Assembly: GCF_030413595.1 (NCBI RefSeq)
Contig: NZ_CP129238.1
Span: 930,001-994,000, forward strand
Length of the DNA: 64,000 nucleotides
Reading direction: 5' to 3'
Source: Planococcus liqunii
GTDB lineage: Bacteria > Bacillota > Bacilli > Bacillales_A > Planococcaceae
Part shown: piece by piece, positions 52,557-61,031 of the stretch
Layout: each line of letters opens with the position of its first letter
How positions within the stretch are numbered: the first letter of the stretch is position 1
The notes under the pieces: generated by a model
Databases searched by the model: none
Told to the model about the DNA's origin: nothing
The model's input: only the letters and a program-made list of their open reading frames with translations
Translations under genes and position numbers: made by a program

Positions 52557-53480
52557 TTATTCCCGAAGAACAATCTGCCCTTTACCCATGCTGACAGACT
52601 GACCACCAATTTTCACGTCGCTGATTTTACTGCCAATTTTAGTGAGTGTGATGTCAATATAGCTGGGCCGCTGGATTTCAAATCCCTGCTCGTTGCGAAT
52701 CATGTATGTGCCGTCTTTCGAAGGCGGGATAACGCCATGCTCTACCAAGTATGCGCCAAGCGGTCCGCCTGCGGCACCGGTTGCCGGGTCTTCCTGAATG
52801 CCCATTGCCGGTGCAAACATGCGGCTGTGGACGGTGGAGTGTTTTTCTTCTGTTTGCATCGTGAAGACGAATATATGCTGCGTATACTGATTTTTGCTGA
52901 ATTGCCGTTCCCAAATGTCTACACGGAAATTGATGTCTTTCATTGCCGCTAACGTGCGGACGGGGATAAAGAGAAAAGGGACGCCCGATGAAATGGATTG
53001 AATGGGAAAACGGTGGTCCAAATCTTTCGGAGACAGCGACAGTAAATCGGCAACCAAACCTGGTTTTTGAAACTGGCTGCCAAAAACGGGAAGCGGCTGC
53101 GTCATTTCGACTTTTGAAATGGCCGTACCTTCTTTATAAACAGTCACCGGAATCTCGCCGATTTGTTCCTCCAAAATCCAATGGTTTTGCCCGGGCTCCG
53201 TTGGGATCAGGCCTTTATCAGCGAGGACGAAAGAAGCGCCCACTGTAGGGTGCCCGGCCATCGGCAACTCTACTTTCGGTGTGAAAATCCGCAGGCTTTT
53301 TTGATTGTCCGGATTCTTGGGCGGGCGGATGAACACCGTTTCAGAAAGGTTCAGTTCGGCGGCGATTTTCTGCATCGTTTCCGTCGGCAATTCGATTTCA
53401 TCGTGGAACACCGCCAATTGATTGCCGCCAAAAGGGTTATTGGTAAACACATCGATCAATTCGTAGTTTAAGCTTGTCAT
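52557..53480 (-). CDS. PhzF-family isomerase/epimerase-like protein
   Basis: A 307-residue protein with the two-lobed diaminopimelate-epimerase-like fold. It opens with YELIDVFTNNPFGGNQLAVF and has the conserved Glu in NLSETVFI, GHPTVGAS and DPATGAAGGPLGAYLVEHG. PhzF proteins catalyse isomerisation without cofactor; most homologues outside phenazine clusters have unknown substrates. The ATG at 53480 is preferred (GGAGGC upstream). It lies 29 bases downstream of the Sir2-like gene and is probably cotranscribed with it. Confidence 0.87.
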   Translation of the reverse strand: MTSLNYELIDVFTNNPFGGNQLAVFHDEIELPTETMQKIAAELNLSETVFIRPPKNPDNQKSLRIFTPKVELPMAGHPTVGASFVLADKGLIPTEPGQNHWILEEQIGEIPVTVYKEGTAISKVEMTQPLPVFGSQFQKPGLVADLLSLSPKDLDHRFPIQSISSGVPFLFIPVRTLAAMKDINFRVDIWERQFSKNQYTQHIFVFTMQTEEKHSTVHSRMFAPAMGIQEDPATGAAGGPLGAYLVEHGVIPPSKDGTYMIRNEQGFEIQRPSYIDITLTKIGSKISDVKIGGQSVSMGKGQIVLRE

Positions 53481-53509
53481 AGCCTGCCTCCATTCTTTAT
53501 CTTTTGGGG

Positions 53510-54226
53510 TTATTTCAGCAGCCCGTCCCATTCCGCCAGTACTTCGCCAATTTTCCGGTCACGGATCACTTCGTCGGCGTATTGGTCGAGCGGTGTTTCT
53601 TCCTGATTGACAATTATGAGGCGTGCGCCATTTTCTTTTGCGATAAGTGGAAATTGATTGGCTGGAGTGACGGTAAGCGAAGAGCCGAGAACGATGAACA
53701 GTTCAGCGCGTGCAGCTTCTTCGAATGCCCGGTTAAATGCTTCTTCCGGCAGCATTTCGCCGAACAGCACGACTGATGGGCGCAAGAGGCCGCCGCAGGC
53801 TATGCACTGATAAGTTCCGTTTGCATATTCCGTGCTGCTGTAGACGGTGCCGCAGGAATTGCAATGGACCTTCTGCAAAGTGCCGTGGAGTTCGGCAACT
53901 TGTTTGCTGCCTGCTTGCTGATGGAAGCCATCAACATTTTGGGTAATGATCGCTTGGATCAATCCCCGGTCTTCCCATTCTGCGAGCAGCTGATGTCCGC
54001 GGTGCGGATGGTATTCATTTACGCCAATCACTCGTTTGCGGTAGAATTCGATAAACTCTTCGACATTATTATTCAAAGCTGAGACGCTGGCCACCTGGCT
54101 GGGGTCTTTTTGCTGCCAAAGACCTTGAATAGCCGAGCGGAAATCCGGTAATCCGCTTTCCGTAGACATGCCAGCGCCTGTAAACACGACCGTGTGATTT
54201 GAAGATAGAAGCCATTCCCTGATCAT
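53510..54226 (-). CDS. cobB: NAD-dependent protein deacylase (Sir2/CobB)
   Basis: A 238-residue sirtuin. NAD-binding motifs are TGAGMSTESGLPDFRS and TQNVDGFHQQAG (catalytic His), and ELHG follows. The structural zinc site is CNSCG and, after a spacer, CIACGG. The C-terminal part has GSSLTVTPAN and IIVNQEETP. It removes acyl groups from protein lysines using NAD. It starts at 54226 with GGTGGC upstream and precedes phzF in an operon. Confidence 0.92.
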   Translation of the reverse strand: MIREWLLSSNHTVVFTGAGMSTESGLPDFRSAIQGLWQQKDPSQVASVSALNNNVEEFIEFYRKRVIGVNEYHPHRGHQLLAEWEDRGLIQAIITQNVDGFHQQAGSKQVAELHGTLQKVHCNSCGTVYSSTEYANGTYQCIACGGLLRPSVVLFGEMLPEEAFNRAFEEAARAELFIVLGSSLTVTPANQFPLIAKENGARLIIVNQEETPLDQYADEVIRDRKIGEVLAEWDGLLK

Positions 54227-54399
54227 GGGGCCACCTGCCTTTAAAGAAAATTCTGTTAATGACAGTATATCGAATCTGAAGCGAAATTGTTATTATTATG
54301 AATGCTTGAAAATAAGCGGTATTGAAGGGATTCCTATGCCATGCAGCGAATAAAAAAGAAAGATGTTTTCGGAAGGCAAAGAGAGGTGGGAAGACTTCA

Positions 54400-55359
54400 A
54401 TGAAGTATTCAAATCTAGGAAAATCAGGATTGCGTGTTTCAAACTTGAGTCTTGGGACAATGGCGTTCGGCAGATGGATTGATGACGCCGCTTCTGCAGA
54501 AATTCTGGACCGTTCCATTGATGCCGGCATTAACTTAATTGATACGGCGAACTTTTACGGCAAAGGGCAGGATGAAGCGTTTAAATATGGAACAGGCGAG
54601 TCAGAAGAAATTATCGGACGCCATTTAAAAGGCAAAAGGGACAAAATCGTTTTGGCCACCAAAGTAGGGCTGCCGGTCGGACAATATGTCAATGATGCAG
54701 GTTTATCCAAATTCCATATTCACCGGGAAGTGGAAAAGTCGTTAACGCGCCTTAACACGGATTACATTGATTTGTATCAAGTTCACCGTTTTGACAGGCG
54801 TACTCCACTTGAGGAAACTCTTTCTGCCTTGACAGAACTCGTCAAGCAAGGAAAAGTCCGCTATATCGGCTGTTCAAATTATGCAGCGTGGCAAATGGCG
54901 AAAGCGAACGGCCTTAGTGCTTTTCACAGGCTTGAACATTTTATCTGCTCCCAGTCCCAATATAATCTGCTGTCCCGGGAGCTGGAACAGGAAGTGATTC
55001 CATTTTGCCAATCTGAGAAAATGGGGCTGCTGGTTTACAGCCCGATGGCCCGCGGCATGTTGTCCGGCAAATACACGTCTAAAGCAGATTTGCCGCAAGA
55101 CAGCCGGGCAGCTAAAGGGGAGCAGCTCATCCAGCCATATTTCACCGACCAGAATTTTGAAAGAGTGGCTAAGTACAAACAACTGGCTGAAGAACAGAAA
55201 GTCAATCTTTCTCAGTTTTCATTGGCATGGATTTTAAATCAGCCTGTGGTCACATCAGCAATTATCGGAGCAAGCAAACCTCAGCATGTAACAGAAGCGG
55301 TAGCAATCAGCGACTGGAAATGGCCGGAGGAATTGATGGGAGCCGCAACAGCGTTGTAA
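54400..55359 (+). CDS. Aldo/keto reductase
   Basis: A 319-residue NADPH oxidoreductase with the tetrad visible: Asp/Tyr in LIDTANFYGKG, Lys in ATKVG and His in YQVHRFD (the YxxH motif). The C-terminal nucleotide site is IGASKPQHVTEA. It resembles YajO/MocA-type reductases. It is the first gene of an operon with a ROK kinase and an alpha-glucosidase. The ATG at 54400 follows GAGAGGTGGG. Confidence 0.87.
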   Translation: MKYSNLGKSGLRVSNLSLGTMAFGRWIDDAASAEILDRSIDAGINLIDTANFYGKGQDEAFKYGTGESEEIIGRHLKGKRDKIVLATKVGLPVGQYVNDAGLSKFHIHREVEKSLTRLNTDYIDLYQVHRFDRRTPLEETLSALTELVKQGKVRYIGCSNYAAWQMAKANGLSAFHRLEHFICSQSQYNLLSRELEQEVIPFCQSEKMGLLVYSPMARGMLSGKYTSKADLPQDSRAAKGEQLIQPYFTDQNFERVAKYKQLAEEQKVNLSQFSLAWILNQPVVTSAIIGASKPQHVTEAVAISDWKWPEELMGAATAL

Positions 55360-55394
55360 TAAGGAAATCCAGCAAACAAGAAAAGAGGAAGAAA

Positions 55395-56267
55395 ATGAAC
55401 AAGGTATTAGGCATAGATATTGGAGGAACAAAGATCCGAATGGCGATTGTTGGCCAAGGAGGCGAGCTAAGCTTTGATGAGACAGTTCCAACTAAAACAC
55501 CGTTGTATCCTTATCTTGAAGATCAAGTTATGCGCATTCTCAAACTTCATCCCAAAGTGGAAGCAATTGGCATTGGCACACACGGATTTGTTGATCCGGC
55601 TAAAGGAAAAGTGATTTACGCCACAGACATTTTGCCAGGGTGGACGGGAACAGACTTGAAAGAGCAATTGGAGCGTGCGACAGGGAAACGGGTCGAGGTG
55701 GACAATGATGCGAATTGTGCAGCTTTGGCTGAAGCCAAGATAGGGGCGGCTAAAGGCAAAAATCGCGTTGTCTGCTTAACGCTTGGAACGGGCCTCGGCG
55801 GCGGCATTATTTGGGACGGCAAGCTTTTGAGCGGCGGACCGCACGGAGGCGCTGCTGAAATCGGGCATATGATTTTGCAGCCAAATGGCGTATTATGCCC
55901 TTGCGGACGCCGGGGATGTTATGAGCAATATGTTTCCGGGACAGCGTTGAACCGGCGCATCCAAGAAGCCGGCCTTGCCATCAATTCACGGGAGCTTTTT
56001 GAAGTGGCTGCGAGCAATCCAAAAGCCCGGCAATTGGTTCAGGAATTTACAGCTGACCTGGCACAGGGCATCAGTTCGCTGCAAGCCATATTTGATATGG
56101 AAATTGTCGTGATTGGCGGCGGGGTTTCAGAGTCTGCACCACTTTGGTGGGATCCGTTCATGCAGCAGCTTGAGCCGCTGCTCTTAAATCCCCTGTCTGT
56201 AAAAGTCGCCGAATTCGGCAACGAAGCCGGGGTCCTCGGAGCTGCATTATTGATAGATGGTGAGTAA
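55395..56267 (+). CDS. ROK-family sugar kinase (glucokinase-like)
   Basis: A 290-residue kinase with the ATP phosphate motif DIGGTKIRMA, the catalytic Asp in EVDNDANCAALAE, the glycine loop LGTGLGGGI and the ROK zinc motif (GHMIL His, then CPCGRRGCYEQY). It likely phosphorylates glucose freed by the adjacent GH13 alpha-glucosidase (inference from neighbour), although fructose or mannose kinases share these motifs. The ATG at 55395 follows AGGAAG. The next gene begins 50 bases later. Confidence 0.87.
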   Translation: MNKVLGIDIGGTKIRMAIVGQGGELSFDETVPTKTPLYPYLEDQVMRILKLHPKVEAIGIGTHGFVDPAKGKVIYATDILPGWTGTDLKEQLERATGKRVEVDNDANCAALAEAKIGAAKGKNRVVCLTLGTGLGGGIIWDGKLLSGGPHGGAAEIGHMILQPNGVLCPCGRRGCYEQYVSGTALNRRIQEAGLAINSRELFEVAASNPKARQLVQEFTADLAQGISSLQAIFDMEIVVIGGGVSESAPLWWDPFMQQLEPLLLNPLSVKVAEFGNEAGVLGAALLIDGE

Positions 56268-56316
56268 ATTGTAGATGGCACTGGTACTTGTCCTAAAGAA
56301 GTGAGGAGGGTCGGCC

Positions 56317-57936
56317 ATGAAGAAAACTTGGTGGAAAGAAGCGGTCGTCTATCAGATTTATCCCCGCAGTTTCAAAGATTCTGATGGCGATGGCATCGGA
56401 GATTTGAAAGGCGTCATGCAGAAGCTGGATTACTTGGTCGAATTAGGGATTGATGTCATCTGGATTTGTCCGATGTATAAATCGCCGAATATAGACAATG
56501 GCTACGATATCAGTGACTTTCAGGACATTATGGAAGAAATGGGGACGATGGATGATTTCGACCGGTTATTGGACGGGGTGCATAAACGGGGGATGAAGCT
56601 GATTCTGGATTTGGTGCTGAATCATACAAGCGACGAACATCCCTGGTTTATCGAATCCCGTTCTTCACGCGATAATCCGAAGCGGGACTGGTACATTTGG
56701 CGGGAAGAGCCGACCAATTGGGAAAGCATCTTCAGCGGCCCTGCCTGGACATTTGATGAAACGACGGGTCAATATTACCTTCATCTTTATGCAGAAAAAC
56801 AGCCGGATGTGAATTGGGAAAATCCCGAATTGCGCCGTGCACTGTATGACATGACCATTTGGTGGCTTGATAAGGGAGTGGATGGTTTTCGTCTGGATGC
56901 CATCAGCCACATCAAAAAAGACTATTCCAATATGCCGAATCCAAAAGGGCGCGGCTATGTACCGGCTTGGGAAAAAATGACCGATGTCGAAGGGATTCTC
57001 GATTTTCTGAAGGAACTCCGGGATAAAACATTCGCAAAATATGACGTAATGACGGTTGGGGAAGCGAATGGTGTAACGACTGACGAAATCGATGAGTGGA
57101 TCGGCGAAGAACATGGCGTCATGGACATGCTGTTCCAATTCGAAACCTGGTATCTCCGGAAACCCGACGAACCGTGCGGCGTCAATGTCGATGCCCTTAA
57201 AGGCGTCTTAACACGCTGGCAGGAAGCGGCTCAAGGAATCAGCTGGAATGCTCTGTATGTTGAAAACCACGACCGTTCGCGCATCGTTTCGACATGGGGG
57301 GACGATACGGTTTATTGGCGCGAAAGCGCAACGGCGGTCGGCTTTATGTATTTTTTTATGCAAGGCACTCCCTTTATCTATCAGGGACAGGAAATCGGCA
57401 TGACCAATGCGCCGTTTGAAGACCTTGATCTGTACCATGACGTGAAAACCTTAAATTTTTACCGCTATAAGAAAGCGGAAGGGATAGAGCACGAAGCCAT
57501 TATGCAAATGATTAAAATGAACAGCCGGGACCATTCCCGCACGCCTATGCAGTGGCAAGGCGAAGGGTATGGGGGCTTTTCAACTTCAAAACCGTGGCTG
57601 GATTTAAATCCAAACTACACATGGCTGAACGTGGAAGCACAGCGGCAAAATCCCTTGTCGGTTTTCAATTTATATAAGCAGATGATTGCTTTGCGGAAAA
57701 ACAAAGAGGTTTTGGTTTATGGCGCCTATAAATTATTCAAGACCTGGTATGCCTGCGTCTATGCCTACACCAGAGAAGACAAAAAGGAAAAAGTGCTTGT
57801 TCTATCAAATTTAAAAGACGAGCTTTGTGCCTGGTCGCCGCCAGAAGGGGCGGTCCTGCTGCTTTGCAATTACGGCGCAGAAGATCCTTATAGTCTACGG
57901 CCTTATGAAGCCCGGGTTTATCAATTGGAAAAGTAA
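56317..57936 (+). CDS. GH13_31-type alpha-glucosidase
   Basis: A 539-residue cytosolic TIM-barrel hydrolase. The calcium loop is DSDGDGIGD (21-29). Catalytic residues are D194 (nucleophile, GFRLDAISH), E249 (acid/base, TVGEANG) and D319 (ENHDRSR). The residue after the nucleophile is Ala (A195) rather than the Val found in oligo-1,6-glucosidases (MDV), a position known to favour alpha-1,4 linkages. So maltose and short maltodextrins are the likely substrates. The ATG follows GAGGAGGG. The glucose product matches the upstream ROK kinase. Confidence 0.9.
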   Translation: MKKTWWKEAVVYQIYPRSFKDSDGDGIGDLKGVMQKLDYLVELGIDVIWICPMYKSPNIDNGYDISDFQDIMEEMGTMDDFDRLLDGVHKRGMKLILDLVLNHTSDEHPWFIESRSSRDNPKRDWYIWREEPTNWESIFSGPAWTFDETTGQYYLHLYAEKQPDVNWENPELRRALYDMTIWWLDKGVDGFRLDAISHIKKDYSNMPNPKGRGYVPAWEKMTDVEGILDFLKELRDKTFAKYDVMTVGEANGVTTDEIDEWIGEEHGVMDMLFQFETWYLRKPDEPCGVNVDALKGVLTRWQEAAQGISWNALYVENHDRSRIVSTWGDDTVYWRESATAVGFMYFFMQGTPFIYQGQEIGMTNAPFEDLDLYHDVKTLNFYRYKKAEGIEHEAIMQMIKMNSRDHSRTPMQWQGEGYGGFSTSKPWLDLNPNYTWLNVEAQRQNPLSVFNLYKQMIALRKNKEVLVYGAYKLFKTWYACVYAYTREDKKEKVLVLSNLKDELCAWSPPEGAVLLLCNYGAEDPYSLRPYEARVYQLEK

Positions 57937-57948
57937 AAATCCCTTTCT

Positions 57949-57977
57949 AAAACCACTTTTCTCAAGTGGTTTTATTT
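57949..57977 (+). terminator. Terminator after alpha-glucosidase
   Basis: AAAACCACTT (57949-57958) and AAGTGGTTTT (57964-57973) pair around TTCTC, followed by ATTTATT. Confidence 0.85.
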
Positions 57978-58083
57978 ATTGGCTTTTTATGCATTACAGG
58001 CACCCTAATGTGCGCATATCGAAAGAACTATTTTCTTTTATTTTCTAAAAAAGCCCTTTCATTTTCCCAATTACGTAATCCTT

Positions 58084-58098
58084 AGTTATCTGATAACT
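58084..58098 (+). promoter_or_regulatory. Palindrome upstream of the subtilase gene (candidate operator)
   Basis: AGTTATC and GATAACT are perfect inverse complements around one T, about 104 bases before the protease ATG. A second inverted repeat, GCTTCT-CGAGC-AGAAGC, is at 58114-58130. These are candidate sites for the XRE-TPR regulator encoded after the protease, but no footprint evidence exists. Confidence 0.45.
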
Positions 58099-58201
58099 TA
58101 ATTGTACGGCATAGCTTCTCGAGCAGAAGCGGTCAGGCTGCTGCAGGACGCTGCACGTGGCATTGAGTGCCTAAAATCATGAGGGTAAAGGGGATTGAAC
58201 G

Positions 58202-59467
58202 ATGAAGAGATCGGCGAAGTTTTTAACATCAGTAATGCTGACTGCTACTTTGCTAGTACCGGCAATGAGCGTTGGCGCAGCAAATGGGGAAACAGCCCAG
58301 CAGCAAGGCAATGAAACATTCCGCGTTCTTGTTGATTCGGCAAATCAAAATGAATTGAAAAATGCCAAAGGCAAATACGGTGTCCACCGTGAATTCAATT
58401 CTGAAGGCTTTACTACGACAATGAATGCAAAACAATTTGAAGCGCTTCAAAAGAACAAAAACTTAAGCGTGGAAAAAGTGCCGGAATTTTCGATCGAAGA
58501 AACTTCTTCAAAGCCGGAAGCAGCGTACTCTGCAATGGCAGCTTCCCAATCTGTACCGTGGGGAATTAAGGCAATTTACAATGACAGTGCATTGACTAAA
58601 CCAACTGGCGGGGCTGGCATTAACATCGCTGTGCTGGATACAGGAGTCAATGTAAACCATACAGATTTGAAAAATAATGTGGAACAGTGCAAAGATTTTA
58701 CAACCACTACGACAGTAGTAAACAACTCATGTGTTGACCGCCAAGGGCATGGGACACACGTTGCCGGTTCAGCTTTGGCTGATGGTGGAACAGGCACTGG
58801 CGTATACGGTGTTGCTCCATCCGCTGATCTATGGGCTTATAAAGTATTGGGTGATGACGGTTCCGGGTATTCGGATGATATCGCAGCTGCCATCCGCCAC
58901 GTTGCGGATCAAGCAACTGCTCTGAACACGAAAGTGGTCATCAATATGTCCCTTGGTTCATCAGGTGAAAGCAGCTTGATCACAAATGCAGTAAACTATG
59001 CTTATAGCAAAGGCGTTCTTGTTATCGCTGCAGCTGGAAACTCAGGCCCTTACCAGGGGTCGATCGGCTACCCTGGAGCTTTGCAAAACGCAGTAGCTGT
59101 AGCAGCTCTTGAAAACGTAATTCAAAACGGCACATACCGCGTAGCGGATTATTCTTCCCGCGGCTATAGCGCTACAGACGGCGATTACGTGATCAACAAA
59201 GGCGATGTGGAAGTTTCAGCACCAGGTTCTTCTGTTTACTCTACTTGGTATACAGGCGGATATTCTACAATTAGCGGAACGTCTATGGCAACTCCGCACG
59301 TAGCAGGATTGGCTGCAAAAATTTGGGCCACAAACACTTCTGCGAGCAACACGCAACTGCGTGCTGAATTGCAGAACCGTGCTAAAGCATACGACATCCT
59401 TTCTGGTTCGGGTGCAGCAGTTGGCGACGACTATGCTTCCGGTTTCGGATTTGCCCGCGTGCGCTAA
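58202..59467 (+). CDS. Secreted subtilisin-family serine protease (S8)
   Basis: A 421-residue preproenzyme with a signal peptide (1 to about 27, ending VGAA), an I9-type inhibitor prodomain (about 38-100, FRVLVDSANQNELKN) and a mature protease from about residue 110. The catalytic triad is D146 (AVLDTG), H183 (GHGTHVAG) and S361 (GTSMATPHVAG), with N280 as oxyanion residue. Two Cys (C163, C177) may form a disulfide, like proteinase K/aqualysin relatives. It is exported and would digest extracellular protein. A perfect hairpin terminator follows, then the quorum-type regulator gene, suggesting local control. Confidence 0.93.
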   Translation: MKRSAKFLTSVMLTATLLVPAMSVGAANGETAQQQGNETFRVLVDSANQNELKNAKGKYGVHREFNSEGFTTTMNAKQFEALQKNKNLSVEKVPEFSIEETSSKPEAAYSAMAASQSVPWGIKAIYNDSALTKPTGGAGINIAVLDTGVNVNHTDLKNNVEQCKDFTTTTTVVNNSCVDRQGHGTHVAGSALADGGTGTGVYGVAPSADLWAYKVLGDDGSGYSDDIAAAIRHVADQATALNTKVVINMSLGSSGESSLITNAVNYAYSKGVLVIAAAGNSGPYQGSIGYPGALQNAVAVAALENVIQNGTYRVADYSSRGYSATDGDYVINKGDVEVSAPGSSVYSTWYTGGYSTISGTSMATPHVAGLAAKIWATNTSASNTQLRAELQNRAKAYDILSGSGAAVGDDYASGFGFARVR

Positions 59468-59479
59468 TCTTCTCTAAAG

Positions 59480-59512
59480 GACAATTCCAGCTTTCGCTGG
59501 AATTGTTTTTTT
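59480..59512 (+). terminator. Terminator after subtilase gene
   Basis: ACAATTCCAGC and GCTGGAATTGT pair perfectly around TTTC and run into TTTTTT. It isolates protease transcription from the regulator gene. Confidence 0.9.
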
Positions 59513-59551
59513 ATGTTAATATTTTTTTATCTAGATTAAAAGGGTGAGTGT

Positions 59552-60790
59552 ATGAATATCGGATCTGTCATCAAGTATTACCGCACTAAAAACAATCTAA
59601 CTCAGTCACAATTGGCAGACGGCATTTGCTCCATCTCGCATTTAAGTAAAATTGAATCCAATACCTATACACCACATGAATCAACCATTCAGGCATTATT
59701 GGTGAAAATGGGTGTTCAGTGGGAAAAAGAAGTAGACCGCTACAAACGCTTGGAACGGCAATTGGGAGAATTCATTGATTGTTCCCTGCATTACGACTTA
59801 GCTACTATGGAAAGGCAATATAGCCAGCTGGAACAGGAAAATGATTATATTCAATCCAGCGATTTAGTGAATCAATACGAGCTCTATAAATTCCGTTATT
59901 ATATTTACCAAAACGATCAGGCCAAAGCAGAGCGGCAGAAGCAATTGCTTGAAAGGTTGGAAGGCTCTTTTACAGCGCCTGAAAAATGGCTTCATCAGTT
60001 TTTTCGGTCGCTTTATTACACGATGCTCCACAAAACGGAAGAATCGCTCCGTTATTTGGACGGCTTGGATAAAGGAATCCAAAGCATTCCACAAAAGTTT
60101 GAAGGGGAGTATTATTACCAAAAAGCCCGTCTGCTGATTTTGCATGACCGCTTTGAAGTGTCTGCCCATTATGCAGAAAGAGCGGTCCAGTATTATCAGC
60201 TTCACCACAACTACATCCGGCTGCTTCATGCCCAACTTTTGCTGGCCATCAATTACACAAGACGGAATTTACTGGCACAGGCCGGCGGCATATACGAAGT
60301 ATTGAAGCGAAACGCCCATTTGACCGGCCAACAGGATTTATATAACCAAACCGTCTATAATTTTGTGGAATTATTAAAGCAAAAAGAAGAATACCAGCAA
60401 GCTGCAGAACTTTTACACGAATTAAAAGAAAATGTTTCCAGGAATTCTTATTTTTATAAAGCTGTACTCGTCAGTTTATTGGAAACAAAGCTGGAAAGAC
60501 CGGTCGACGCCGTGCCGCTAATCAAGGAATTGCGCGAATTGGCTGCCGAACCCAAAGATGAATACTTTCGCATATACGCGAACTATTTCGAAAAGCGTAG
60601 TTTTTCCCAAGAGGATCTTTGGTCCTATTGTGAGGAGAAAATGTTTCCATTTTTCAGAAAAAATGGTTATATAAAAGAAGGAAAAAAAGTTGCCGCTGAA
60701 CTGATCGATTACTATCAGCGGAATAAAGAGTGGGAGAAAGCTCATTTCTACCGCACTTATAATGAACGAAATGGTGGTGAATATTTATGA
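59552..60790 (+). CDS. XRE-TPR regulator of the RNPP (PlcR/NprR-like) type
   Basis: A 412-residue protein. An N-terminal XRE helix-turn-helix (MNIGSVIKYYRTKNNLTQSQLADGI, then SHLSKIESNTYTPHE) is followed by about 340 residues of helical TPR-like repeats. Examples are YYQKARLLILHDRFEVSAHYAERAVQYY and NQTVYNFVELLKQKEEYQQAAELLHEL. This is the layout of PlcR, NprR, Rgg and PrgX, cytosolic receptors for re-imported signal peptides. Its TGA overlaps the ATG of a 33-codon exported-peptide gene (ATGA), exactly as expected for receptor/signal pairs. The protease upstream is the probable target, as NprR controls nprA in B. cereus group species. Confidence 0.85.
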   Translation: MNIGSVIKYYRTKNNLTQSQLADGICSISHLSKIESNTYTPHESTIQALLVKMGVQWEKEVDRYKRLERQLGEFIDCSLHYDLATMERQYSQLEQENDYIQSSDLVNQYELYKFRYYIYQNDQAKAERQKQLLERLEGSFTAPEKWLHQFFRSLYYTMLHKTEESLRYLDGLDKGIQSIPQKFEGEYYYQKARLLILHDRFEVSAHYAERAVQYYQLHHNYIRLLHAQLLLAINYTRRNLLAQAGGIYEVLKRNAHLTGQQDLYNQTVYNFVELLKQKEEYQQAAELLHELKENVSRNSYFYKAVLVSLLETKLERPVDAVPLIKELRELAAEPKDEYFRIYANYFEKRSFSQEDLWSYCEEKMFPFFRKNGYIKEGKKVAAELIDYYQRNKEWEKAHFYRTYNERNGGEYL

Positions 60791-60888
60791 AAATCGGGAA
60801 AAAATTATTCGCATCAATCCTTACTGCAGCAATGATTGCTGCAGCCGCATTGCCAATGGCAGCGCCACATATTTTGCCGCCGCTTTAA
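60787..60888 (+). CDS. Candidate quorum-sensing propeptide (PapR/NprX-like)
   Basis: A 33-residue frame whose ATG (60787) overlaps the regulator's stop codon. The product has a basic start (MKIGKK), a hydrophobic Ala-rich core (LFASILTAAMIAAAALPM) and a short C-terminus ending AAPHILPPL, so it looks like a signal peptide plus a tiny mature peptide. PapR, NprX and similar pheromone precursors have this size, position and layout. The mature peptide would be cut from the C-terminus (perhaps PHILPPL), re-imported by an oligopeptide permease and bound by the TPR domain. A terminator lies 22 bases downstream, closing a two-gene unit. The processing site cannot be fixed from sequence. Confidence 0.72.
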   Translation: MKIGKKLFASILTAAMIAAAALPMAAPHILPPL

Positions 60889-60909
60889 GCGAGAAATAAA
60901 TCGCACGAT

Positions 60910-60946
60910 AAAGGCTTTCAGCCATTCTGGCTGGAAGCCTTTTTGC
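60910..60946 (+). terminator. Terminator after regulator/peptide operon
   Basis: AAAGGCTTTCAGCC (60910-60923) and GGCTGGAAGCCTTT (60929-60942) pair around ATTCT, followed by TTG. Confidence 0.88.
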
Positions 60947-61031
60947 GTTGCACAACAGCCTTTAAATGAGAACTTTCAACAGGCTTTCCCTATAATAGAA
61001 AGAAATGATGAGAGGAAGGACGGGGAAGGAG

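Noticed and set aside
52557..53480. Phenazine biosynthesis
   Set aside because: PhzF homologues are widespread and no other phz genes are present.
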